From: Anaerolineaceae bacterium
Lineage (GTDB): Bacteria; Chloroflexota; Anaerolineae; Anaerolineales; Anaerolineaceae
Length of the DNA stretch: 64,000 nt
Assembly (NCBI GenBank): GCA_016841525.1
Contig: JAENYZ010000006.1
Coordinates: 1 to 64,000, forward strand
Direction of reading: 5' to 3'
The position numbers were made by a program, and so were the translations under genes. How positions within the stretch are numbered: position 1 is the first letter of the stretch; the number at the start of each line of letters is the position of its first letter. Of the stretch, positions 7,161 through 14,728 are shown one piece after another. The notes beneath the pieces are model-generated. The model saw only the letters and a program-made list of their open reading frames with translations. It made no database searches and had not been told where the DNA came from.

Positions 7161-8084
7161 ATGGCATCAATTGAGGCAATGGATTTTGAAGGATTTAAAT
7201 CGGGGTATGTAGCATTGGTGGGGAAGCCGAATGTTGGCAAATCCACATTGCTGAACCATTATATTGGACAGAAGATCGCGGCCGTCTCCTTTCGACCGCA
7301 AACCACCCGCCGCCGCCAACTTGGCATCCTGACGACGGAAGAAGCGCAGATCATCTTTGTGGACACGCCCGGTATCCATTCAGAATCGTTCAAATTGAGT
7401 GAGTTTATCAACGAAGAGGCGCAATATGCTCTGATGGATGCTGAATTGATTTTGTTCATCGTTGATGTCAGCCAGTTTCCTGACAAAGAAGATGAGATGA
7501 TTGCCACTGAAGTCAAGACACGGGCAGGGGATGTAACCCGTTTGCTCGTTTTGAATAAAGTTGACCTAGCTGATCCAGCCACGATTGAAAGTCATGAAGC
7601 TGCCTACCAAAAATTGATGGATTTTGATGATTCAATTCGGATATCTGGCATTACGCAATTTGGCCGTGATGCGTTGTTAGGCCGGATTATTGAATTGTTA
7701 CCCGAAGGTCCAAAATATTTCCCGGAGGATCAAATCACCGATACCTACGAGCGTGAAATTACAGAAGATATTATCAGGGCGGCCGCATTGACTTACCTGC
7801 AGGAAGAAGTGCCTTATGCCATCTTCGTCCAGGTCAACGATTATACGCTGCGGCCTAACGGGACACGCTTTGTCCATGCGACGGTTTTTGTGGAGCGGGA
7901 GTCTCAAAAAGGGATTGTGATTGGAAAACGAGGGTCGATGATCAAACAAATCAGTACCCTGGCACGTCAGGAGATTGAGGAGATGAGCGGCGAATCGGTG
8001 TTTTTGGAACTGCAGGTGAAGGTTGAAAAGAATTGGCGGAACAACCCGGACTTTTTGCGATACCATGGCTTGAGCCATGATTGA
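7161..8084 (+). CDS. era: GTPase Era
   Basis: This is a 307-residue, two-domain protein of standard length. The G domain has G1 GKPNVGKST (21-29), the TTRRRQLGILT switch, G3 DTPG and G4 NKVD. The C-terminal KH domain contains VIGKRGSMIKQISTLAR (about 252-268), then the family's VFLELQVKVEKNWR. Era binds the 3' end of 16S rRNA and helps mature the 30S subunit. Upstream is the MGMT gene (13 bp); downstream is a membrane protein gene 23 bp away. The ATG at 7161 has GCGAGGATGAGCG as its ribosome site. Confidence 0.97.
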   Translation: MASIEAMDFEGFKSGYVALVGKPNVGKSTLLNHYIGQKIAAVSFRPQTTRRRQLGILTTEEAQIIFVDTPGIHSESFKLSEFINEEAQYALMDAELILFIVDVSQFPDKEDEMIATEVKTRAGDVTRLLVLNKVDLADPATIESHEAAYQKLMDFDDSIRISGITQFGRDALLGRIIELLPEGPKYFPEDQITDTYEREITEDIIRAAALTYLQEEVPYAIFVQVNDYTLRPNGTRFVHATVFVERESQKGIVIGKRGSMIKQISTLARQEIEEMSGESVFLELQVKVEKNWRNNPDFLRYHGLSHD

Positions 8085-8107
8085 AGTCCATTGGGGGAGA
8101 TAAATTG

Positions 8108-8800
8108 ATGACACTTCTGGTATTTGCAGGTTTCCTGTTAGATTGGATAGCTGTTGCTTTTAATTGGCGAAAGATTAAACCAATTGCAAAAGTTCTGGCA
8201 ATGGTTCTGCTAATCCTGTGGACACTGGACAACGTTTCCTGGGCAATTAACCCGTCGATCATGCTATTGCTGCTGGCACAATTATCCGGATTGCTCGGGG
8301 ACATTTTTTTGTTATTATCTCACCGCTGGTTTTTACCCGGGTTGGGGGCGTTCCTGGTTGGGCATCTATTCTATATTGCGCTGCTGATAATCAACATGGC
8401 ATTTATTGTGGATTTATCATCTAATGCATTGATATACCCGGCTGTAATCGCTGCGGTCCTATGGGGTTTCGCCTTGAGGATCGTTTACAGCATATTCAAG
8501 CAAGAGCATTTTATCAGCCATCGAAACGGCAATTTGCTCTGGGTACTTGTACAGCTTTACATCTGGGTCCTGAGCGGCTTGATGTTTTTGACCTTTGTCC
8601 GCTTTTTCCTACAGCAAGGGTTTGACCGGACACTATGGTTATTGCCTATTGGCGGCCTTCTATTTTTAATCTCTGATACACTGCTAGCCTATGATCGTTT
8701 TGTTTCCAGGATAAACAGGGGGCAGTTGTGGGTGCACATGACGTATCACCTGGCGCAATTCTGCCTGGCAGGGGGCTTCTTGATTTTCAGGCAAATGTAG
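8108..8800 (+). CDS. YhhN/TMEM86-type membrane protein (lysoplasmalogenase family)
   Basis: I start at ATG 8108, which has GGGGGAG upstream, and not at the in-frame TTG 8081 that overlaps era. The 230-residue protein is almost entirely hydrophobic, with about eight predicted helices. Family marks are LSGLLGDIFLLLSHRWFLPGLGAFLVGHLFYIAL (aspartate in a helix, conserved Gly-rich turn, His) and the later LFLISDTLLAYDRF (second conserved Asp). Eukaryotic TMEM86 members cleave the vinyl ether of lysoplasmalogens; bacterial roles are less clear. It probably forms an operon with MGMT and era. Confidence 0.8.
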   Translation: MTLLVFAGFLLDWIAVAFNWRKIKPIAKVLAMVLLILWTLDNVSWAINPSIMLLLLAQLSGLLGDIFLLLSHRWFLPGLGAFLVGHLFYIALLIINMAFIVDLSSNALIYPAVIAAVLWGFALRIVYSIFKQEHFISHRNGNLLWVLVQLYIWVLSGLMFLTFVRFFLQQGFDRTLWLLPIGGLLFLISDTLLAYDRFVSRINRGQLWVHMTYHLAQFCLAGGFLIFRQM

Positions 8801-8856
8801 AATCCAGAATTAATGGGCTTTAGAGTGGGTAATTGGGCGTCACTCTGGTTTGACTA

Positions 8857-8885
8857 TTGACAAAATAGAACAAGTGTTCTATAAT
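8857..8885 (+). promoter_or_regulatory. Consensus sigma-70 promoter with an embedded LexA-type (SOS) box
   Basis: TTGACA (8857-8862), a 17-bp spacer and TATAAT (8880-8885) form a perfect consensus promoter. The spacer and -10 start contain the perfect palindrome AGAACAAGTGTTCT (8867-8880). It fits the Gram-positive LexA (Cheo box) pattern GAAC-RNRY-GTTC. A repressor bound there would block RNA polymerase. It drives the membrane-protein gene at 8923, 38 bp downstream. That the bound protein is LexA is inference. Confidence 0.7.
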
Positions 8886-8922
8886 CGGAATATGTAAGCA
8901 TTTAGTCAATTCGGAGGTTCTC

Positions 8923-9678
8923 ATGAATATCAGTCAGTCGGTCAAACCGTCGTTTTATAAGTCGCTTTCGAAAATCAATTCTCGGAAAGACCTTGTGTAT
9001 ATCCTCATTACAGTGTTAGCGTTGGTGGCTTTTGAGGCATTTAATTTCAGCACAACAGATTTTGCACTATCGGACTTGCTGGGTGATTTACGCTTTGCAG
9101 GTGTTCGGTGGGCGACCTTATTATCAATCGCTTTCTGTGGGATCGATTTTGCCGGTATTGCTCGTTTATTCGCTCCGCAAAACAAAATGGATCAAAACCG
9201 GACGGTATGGTACTTGTTTGGTGCCTGGTTTTTAGCGGGGACGATGAATACCCTTCTCACCTGGTGGGGCGTCTTGATGGCCATGCAGACGCATTCTGTG
9301 TTGAGCGCTGGCATTGTGGATGCGAACTTAATCACCAAATCCGTGCCGATCTTTATTGCTTTGATGGTATGGGTAATTCGCATATTGCTGATTGGAACGC
9401 TATCAAAAAAGAGCGACAAACTGATGGGGGAGAATAACAACAGCCAGGGGATGTCCATGTCACGCCGGGAATTCCGTCAGGCACAGAGCCGAGCTGCGCA
9501 CCCGCAAACTGAGGTGCAGCGATCTGTCCCCGTGGGTTTCACAAGCATATCAAATAAAAAGGGGAGCAAGACGCAGTCGAACTATCGACCGGAACCCAAA
9601 TACATCCCCATGCAGGACGAACCGCTGTACCATTCTATGAAGGCATCCGGGCAAAATCAACGTCGGCGTCAGGCTTAA
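8923..9678 (+). CDS. Four-helix membrane protein with a long cytoplasmic tail
   Basis: This is a 251-residue protein of unknown function. Four membrane helices are readable at about 24-44, 61-81, 98-120 and 134-157. The first is preceded by a basic, amphipathic leader. The remaining ~90 residues are polar, Gln/Ser/Arg-rich and predicted disordered, with an SRREFRQAQSRAA segment. The conserved-looking core includes GVRWATLLSIAFCGIDFAGIARLF and WYLFGAWFLAGTMNTLLTWWG. The RBS is TCGGAGGTTCTC before ATG. The promoter has a perfect LexA-type palindrome, so the gene may be DNA-damage induced. It is monocistronic and followed by a tRNA promoter. Confidence 0.75.
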   Translation: MNISQSVKPSFYKSLSKINSRKDLVYILITVLALVAFEAFNFSTTDFALSDLLGDLRFAGVRWATLLSIAFCGIDFAGIARLFAPQNKMDQNRTVWYLFGAWFLAGTMNTLLTWWGVLMAMQTHSVLSAGIVDANLITKSVPIFIALMVWVIRILLIGTLSKKSDKLMGENNNSQGMSMSRREFRQAQSRAAHPQTEVQRSVPVGFTSISNKKGSKTQSNYRPEPKYIPMQDEPLYHSMKASGQNQRRRQA

Positions 9679-9683
9679 ATTTA

Positions 9684-9712
9684 TTGACATTTTGAAGAAG
9701 TCATAGTAAGAT
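9684..9712 (+). promoter_or_regulatory. Promoter of the tRNA gene
   Basis: TTGACA (9684-9689), a 17-bp spacer and TAAGAT (9707-9712) end 24 bp before the tRNA 5' end. Confidence 0.7.
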
Positions 9713-9736
9713 ATCGAACGTAATTTAGTGAAATTT

Positions 9737-9808
9737 GGCGAAGTAGCTCAATGGTAGAGCAGTGGACTCATAAGCCATTGGTTGGCGGTTCAAATCCGCC
9801 CTTCGCCA
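9737..9808 (+). tRNA. tRNA with CAT anticodon (Met or Ile2)
   Basis: The 72-nt cloverleaf has a perfect 7-bp acceptor (GGCGAAG/CTTCGCC), a D-arm GCTC...GAGC, an anticodon loop CTCATAA with anticodon CAT, and a T-arm GGCGG-TTCAAAT-CCGCC. A is the discriminator base and CCA is not encoded. The anticodon stem has one mismatch (A-G) next to the loop. The ACTCATAA loop is also common in tRNA-Ile2, where C34 is modified to lysidine. So it is an elongator Met or Ile2, not the initiator. It marks the left edge of the AT-rich island. Confidence 0.9.
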
Positions 9809-10101
9809 TTTTTGCTTTAAATATTTGATAAAACTTAATCGTTTTACTTCAAACTTCGATAACGCTTACTATGTTGTTAAGGTGCCGACTAAAAACAAAC
9901 CTTAGCGCTTGTAAGCGCATCGTACAAGCTGTCCGGCCTGCCAGCCGGATGCTTGTGTTTAAAACACAAAATATTTTCCCCTATCAAAATACTGATTACA
10001 TTCTAAACCTAATTATTTTTCGAGTCAATAAGCTTTCTGGATGTTGCTCGTAAGCTTATTGAAAATCCATTTTGAAGTAATTATTTTAAAAAAATGGCTA
10101 T
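9809..10101. other. Spacer without a supported gene
   Basis: A 60-codon frame (9871-10053) is present but has no RBS and a composition unlike a gene. It shows only small hairpins, such as GCGCTT...AAGCGC near 9905-9918. No att-like repeat of the tRNA 3' end was found here. Confidence 0.5.
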
Positions 10102-10455
10102 TTATTGTTGCTCATTTACCGAAGTTTCTGAAATAGCTTTTGCCACTACATAGATATACGTCAAAGGTGTCGATCCTGTATTTCGAATATTATGTTCGGT
10201 CATTGGGGGACAATACAACACGGTGTTATTATCAAACTCGAGACTGTGATTGTCGTTGAAAATAAAAACGCCTTCTCCATCTAATATTACGATCAATTCC
10301 TCATTCGATTTTGTACTATGCTTTCCCACAGATTCACCAGGTTGAAGAACAACTTTTCCTGAACGCATTGAAGAACTATCAGGTGGTCCTCCCAAAAGCC
10401 GAGTATATCTGTTTTCACCAGAAGATGAATCGATAACAATAGGTATCAATGTCAT
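10102..10455 (-). CDS. Cupin-domain protein
   Basis: The 117 residues form a single small cupin. Motif 1 is PGESVGKHSTKSNEELIVILDG (about 39-60), with H and E in place, although the second His of the usual HxH is Thr. Motif 2 is PPMTEHNIRNTG (about 82-93), with the final metal His. Such small cupins bind a metal and act as isomerases, dioxygenases or sugar-binding modules; no substrate can be inferred. The gene is isolated in the AT-rich stretch after the tRNA, with a weak RBS (AAAGGTAATTAAT). Confidence 0.75.
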   Translation of the reverse strand: MTLIPIVIDSSSGENRYTRLLGGPPDSSSMRSGKVVLQPGESVGKHSTKSNEELIVILDGEGVFIFNDNHSLEFDNNTVLYCPPMTEHNIRNTGSTPLTYIYVVAKAISETSVNEQQ

Positions 10456-10655
10456 TATTAATTACCTTTATCTTTAATAGTGAAAGTGTGTAATTTATAG
10501 TTCGATGACTCAGAACTATTATATTAGCTTTTTTATCGGATATTGAGTTATCATTTCAGAAATCTCCTTTTTTAAATTGTTCCTTTCTCCATGGATTTTA
10601 CGTGGACCCCCAAATAAGCCTCTCTGTCGTTCGCTCCGTTTAATTCCTCGACTGC

Positions 10656-10754
10656 GGCCAACCCCTACGCTCCTTTAAAAGATAAGCAAACATTCCCCAC
10701 AGTCTGCATAAACAAAGATCGCAGATAGTGGGGACGTCGCTCCGGGGTTTGGCC
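10656..10754. repeat. Nested inverted-repeat element
   Basis: The outer arms are GGCCAACCCC (10656-10665) and GGGGTTTGGCC (10744-10754). Inside them lies a second stem: CCCCACAGTCTGC (10695-10707) and GCAGATAGTGGGG (10721-10733), with two mismatches and a 13-nt loop. GC-rich 'CGCTCC' motifs flank both sides. It lies in a non-coding stretch (10456-10790). It may be a folded RNA or a small non-autonomous mobile element. No target-site duplication was verified. Confidence 0.45.
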
Positions 10755-10790
10755 TGGCTCGTCAACAATGGCTGTTATGATGTAATTTTG

Positions 10791-11132
10791 TTACTCTTTA
10801 ACGCCAACCCTTTTAGACCTGCTGAGCCATCCTTCAATTATTGCACCATACAAAATCCCAGCCACAAAACTTATATGATCTTGAAATCCTGTAGCGCTGT
10901 AGAATCCAAAGGAAACCAAAAGCCCCAGAAGCGCCCCACGAAGCAATAACTGGCTTCTACTTCTTTCCTTCCAGGGAGCGCCAACAGCCAGTCCGATAAT
11001 GACACGGTTATACCAAAGTGAGAAAACAAAACCAGGCGAAACGGTTGAACCGGAGCGGATGGTCGCCCCCACCACACAGACAATTCCCAATAAAGCGCCG
11101 CCAACCAGCGCTTCCTTCATTCTTTTACTCAT
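10791..11132 (-). CDS. Small multi-pass membrane protein
   Basis: This 113-residue hydrophobic protein has about four helices: EALVGGALLGIVCVVGATI, FSLWYNRVIIGLAVG, LLLRGALLGLLVSFGFYS and FVAGILYGAIIEGW. Loops are positively charged (KERSRSQ). It belongs to no family I recognise with confidence. The ATG is preceded by AGGAGCAGGGATGAG on the minus strand, a good ribosome site. It stands alone, divergent from nothing obvious, inside the accessory stretch. Confidence 0.6.
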   Translation of the reverse strand: MSKRMKEALVGGALLGIVCVVGATIRSGSTVSPGFVFSLWYNRVIIGLAVGAPWKERSRSQLLLRGALLGLLVSFGFYSATGFQDHISFVAGILYGAIIEGWLSRSKRVGVKE

Positions 11133-11225
11133 CCCTGCTCCTTTTGAATTTATGTCGAGGCACGACTACTTTATTTCAGTATACTGTTTTTTCCTAAAGC
11201 TTTGACTGGAATTTCTTGTCGATAA

Positions 11226-11534
11226 AATTTTACCAAACTTTACCCCCGACGTTTTGCCCGTGGCAGTGACCTGAAAGGTCCTGCCACCGTAACCATCAAG
11301 GAGATTACCCAGGAGGAGCTCCACCCAGCCGGACGGCCTGTGAAAAAATTTGTTCTCTGGTTCACTGAGACCCCTTGCGGCGTGATCCTTACCCGTCCTC
11401 TAGCTCTTCAGCTAGCCGAGATCCTTGGGGATGATACAAGCACCTGGAAGGACCAGAAAATCACCCTTTACCCTGAGCCTATGAATGTTGCCGGAAGGCC
11501 GTGTGTAGCCATAAGAGCAAGATCGGTTTTATAA
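11226..11534 (+). pseudogene. Copy 1 of a small phage-type gene, start codon missing
   Basis: In frame from 11226 the sequence reads KLYPRRFARGSDLKGPATVTI, then a helix-strand region, ILGDDTSTWKDQKITLYPEP and VAGRPCVAIRARSVL before TAA. The pattern (YPxRF, DLxG, then GDDTxxWxxxKITLYP, AIRxR) recalls a family of about 100-residue phage or plasmid proteins of unknown role. A TAA lies directly upstream (11223-11225) and no ATG, GTG or TTG precedes the conserved N-terminus; the first possible start, GTG 11340, would lose a third of the domain. A near-identical decayed copy lies at 14130-14433. It is GC-richer than its surroundings and ends at a strong terminator. Confidence 0.65.
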
Positions 11535-11540
11535 TTGTCA

Positions 11541-11574
11541 AACAAAGCCCACCGGGTACCAGGTGGGCTTTGTT
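11541..11574 (+). terminator. Strong intrinsic terminator after copy 1
   Basis: AACAAAGCCCACC (11541-11553) pairs perfectly over 13 bp with GGTGGGCTTTGTT (11562-11574), with an 8-nt loop and a following T-rich tail. Confidence 0.85.
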
Positions 11575-12078
11575 TATTAAATTTTTCCCTCAAGCAGAAA
11601 TCATGTAACTGTTTTTATATTCTGGCTTACAAGTGGATATATCTGTCACTATTTGATTAAGAAACTATTTCTCCAAGAATTGTTTGTACATTAGTGTTTT
11701 AATTTGTTTACGCATATAGACTTGATATTTTCATCCAAGTCAAGGATATTCTAAGAATTTTTACTTATTAATAATTCATAAACAACAAATTATTGAGCGA
11801 TAAGATGATACAAAATCCGGTTTCTTGTGTTCTAATAAAGTTTGGGAAGAATTATTTTCATTGCTGCTTTTAATTTCTGAATTCTTCTTGACTAAAAACG
11901 AATCATTCACTTCCACGTGATAGAATAATGTATACTAGAAAATATCTTATCAAAAAATTAATTTAGTTGTATATGTCGTACTAATTATTTTATTTTGTCT
12001 TGTGTATTTTATTATGTGATTTTTAAAAAAGTCATTATAAATAGGTTCATTGATAGGCTGTTATCTTAGGAGGGGTAA
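11575..12078. other. AT-rich spacer upstream of the TPR gene
   Basis: About 500 bp with no supported ORF. It is rich in T runs and presumably carries the TPR gene promoter; several TATAAT-like hexamers occur but none has a convincing -35 partner. Confidence 0.4.
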
Positions 12079-13965
12079 ATGGCAAAAAATAAATTAGATA
12101 AAGAAAAGATAAAAAGGTCTATTGAACATAACTCCAAACTTGCCGCTGGTTGTATCAAACAACAAGATTATCCAAAAGCCTTGCAATATTTACAAAAAGG
12201 TTTGGATACCAGCATAAAGGAACTAGGTAAGGAGCACTGGTACACTGCTAACATTTACACCAATCTTGCCCTCTTATATCAAATCCAGAGTGATTACCCC
12301 AAGGCGCTGAACTACTTCCAAAAAGCACTTGATATTTTCGAAAAGGAGCCTGGTAAGGAGTACCCCGATACTGCTAACACATACAAAAACCTTGCCAATT
12401 TATTTTTAGCTCAGGGTGATTGCTCTAAAGCGCTGGATTATTATCAAAAAGTTCTAGATATTAAGAAAAGGAAACTTGGTAAGGAACATCCTGGTACTGC
12501 TAGCACTTACAGCATAATTGCTCCAATCTATCAAGCCCAGGGTGATATGTCTAAGGCACTGGAGTATTATCAAAAGGCGGTAAAATTCCTCGATAAGGAA
12601 GATCCCGATATTGCATACACTTACAATAATATTGCCTCATTGCATCATACCCAGGGTGATTATCCTAAGGCACTGCAATATTATCAAAAAGCGCTGCATA
12701 AGAAGATAAGAATCCTGGGTAAGAATGATCCCAGCACTGCTGCCACATACAAAAATCTTGGTTTTTACTATCATAACCAGGATGATCACCCTAAAGCGCT
12801 GAAGTATTATAAGAAAGCCTTAAGAATCTATACAAATGTGCTTGGTAAGGAGCATCCTGATACTGCCGCGACTTACCACGAGATAGCAAAGCTATATCTA
12901 GCGGAAGGGGAATACACCAAAGCCCTGGAGTATTTTCAAAAGTCGCTGTTTATCCGTGAAAAGATGCTCGGTAATGAACACCCCGATACTGTACGCACCT
13001 ACAACAGAATCGCCATGGTTTATTATCACCAGGGTGATTTCTCGAAAGCGTCGGAATATTATCAAAAGGTACTGGATTTTAAGGAAAAATTATTTGGTAA
13101 GGAAGACCCCAAAACTGCAGTAACCTACAATAACCTTGCTGAGTGCTTTATAAATCAGGGAGATTACTCCAAAGCGCTACAATATTTGAAAAAATGTTTG
13201 GATATCAGCATAAAGGAAAATGGTAATGAGCATTTCCGTACAGCCGAAATATATTTCAACCTTGCTGAGGTCCACAGAGTCCAGGGAGAAAAGATCAAGG
13301 CAATTGATTCTTTCCAAAAGTCAATAGGAGCTTGGAAAAACCGGTTCGGGAAATCCATCAAAATCGCTGAACCCCACAGAAAACTTGGTGCTCTTTATAA
13401 AGCCGAGGATAACTACCCCATGGCATTGCAACATTATCAAAAAGCGCTGGATATTTATGAAAAGGTGTAAGGAGAGGAGCACCTGAAAAATGCTGAAGCC
13501 TATTGCAACCTGGCTGAAATTTATCTTTTTCAGAAAGATTATACCAATGCGTTGCCATGCTTACAAAATGCCCTCAAAATATATAAAAAGTCACTGGGTG
13601 AGGAGCATCCCAATACTGCAATTGTCTACCACAGCTTAGCGGTGACCTATAAAAAGCAGGGTGATTACCCGAATGCACTAAAATATTTTAATAAAATGCT
13701 GAAAATTACTACGAAGGGTCTTGGAGGTCAAGACCCTGCCACTGCCGTCAACTATGCTAACATGGCAGAGGTTTATAAATCTCAGAATGATTTAAAAAAT
13801 GCAATTGTGTATTTTTTAAGATCATATGCAATTCTTTATCATAAATCTATGACAGATCTTCCATTATATTATTCAGTAAAGAACGATCTAAAAAATGCAT
13901 ATGAAGAATCAGGTATTAGTTCAATTCCGTTCGAGATTTGGCTAAAAGGAAAACTAAAAGAATAA
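12079..13965 (+). pseudogene. Kinesin-light-chain-type TPR protein interrupted by one in-frame stop
   Basis: ATG 12079 follows TTAGGAGGGG. The frame encodes about fourteen 42-residue TPRs of the type LAxxYxxQGDYxKALxYYQKALxIxxKxLGKEHPDTAxTYxN. At 13468-13470 a TAA replaces the Leu codon of repeat 11 (…EKV-stop-GEEH…). The same frame then continues without a shift through repeats 11-14 to TAA 13965. The first part alone would be 463 residues; the whole frame is 628 codons. A restart at ATG 13552 is possible but lacks an RBS. No effector domain or membrane helix is visible. It is probably a nonsense-mutated scaffold protein; sequencing error or readthrough are alternatives. It lies between the two phage-type relics. 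Confidence 0.8.
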
Positions 13966-14129
13966 GATAGTTAGGAAAGTTAAACTTTTAAAATTTTTAA
14001 TATTTTTTTTGTTGCATTGACGTATGAGTCATTCAGTTTGCTGCAATCCCCTAATAAACACGAAAAATTACAGATTTTTCATTATTAATTTCTTTTTGGT
14101 ACAAGATTATTAACTTTAATATGAAAATC

Positions 14130-14433
14130 TCACAAAACTTATCCCCGCCGTTTTGCCCGTGGCAGAGATCTCAAATGGCATGCCACCGTCACCATCAAGA
14201 AGATCAGCTAGGAGAAGCTCCACCCCGCCGGAAGACCGATTAAGAAATTTGTCCTCTGGTTCGCCGAGGCCCCTCGCGGCGTGATCCTCACCCGCCCCCT
14301 TGCCCTGCAACTCGCAGAAATCCTAGGGGATGATATAGCATCCTGGAAGGATCAGAAAGTCATCCTCTACCCCGAGCCCATGTATGTTGCCGGAAGGCCG
14401 TGTGTGGCCATAAGAGCAAGATCGGTTTTGTAA
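14130..14433 (+). pseudogene. Copy 2 of the small phage-type gene, with internal stop and frameshift
   Basis: The frame reads YPRRFARGRDLKWHATVTIKKIS, then TAG (14209-14211) where copy 1 has CAG. It continues through FVLWFAEAPRGVILTRPLAL and GDDIASWKDQKVILYPEP to VAGRPCVAIRARSVL and TAA. An ATG at 14120 (MKISQNL) lies in another frame and would join YPRRF only after a one-base indel. Copy 2 is therefore broken twice, while its 3' half remains very close to copy 1. A weak GCCCA/TGGGC hairpin with a T-run follows (14446-14477). Together with copy 1 it brackets the TPR gene as a direct repeat about 2.9 kb apart. Confidence 0.65.
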
Positions 14434-14675
14434 AAAAACCACAATGCCCACCTGCCTTGCATGGGCTTCGCTTTTTTGTAAGCCTTTGTTGAGTGAAAAG
14501 CGAAAAAAGTATAAAAGATTTCTTACTTTGATAAATATAATTCTTGTTGATAAATTGATCTTTGTTCCTTGCTTATTTATTTTACAAACATTGTTTTTAA
14601 CAGAATGTGTGTCTATTTGAATAAATTAATGTTTCAAATGTCTGAAGAATGTAATTTACTTATGACTTTTTTTCT

Positions 14676-14714
14676 GATGGGTTGGTTTTGTTTACTAAAA
14701 TCCACCAACCCATC
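14676..14714. other. Hairpin between copy 2 and the secreted protein gene
   Basis: GATGGGTTGG (14676-14685) pairs perfectly with CCAACCCATC (14705-14714), 15 bp past the stop of the minus-strand gene at 14729. On that strand the 3' arm is followed by A, not T, so it is not a classical terminator but may stabilise the mRNA end. Confidence 0.5.
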
Positions 14715-14728
14715 CTGAATAAATAGGT

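Noticed and set aside
9871-10053. 60-codon plus-strand frame after the tRNA
   Set aside because: Weak composition, no RBS and no recognisable motif. Treated as spacer.
12079-14433. Genetic-code recoding of stops
   Set aside because: TAA interrupts the TPR gene and TAG interrupts copy 2, but all housekeeping genes here end normally at TAA, TAG or TGA. Decay is the simpler reading.
14676-14714. Intrinsic terminator for the secreted-protein gene
   Set aside because: The stem is perfect, but on the gene's strand the 3' side is followed by A residues and not U, so it was listed as a hairpin only.
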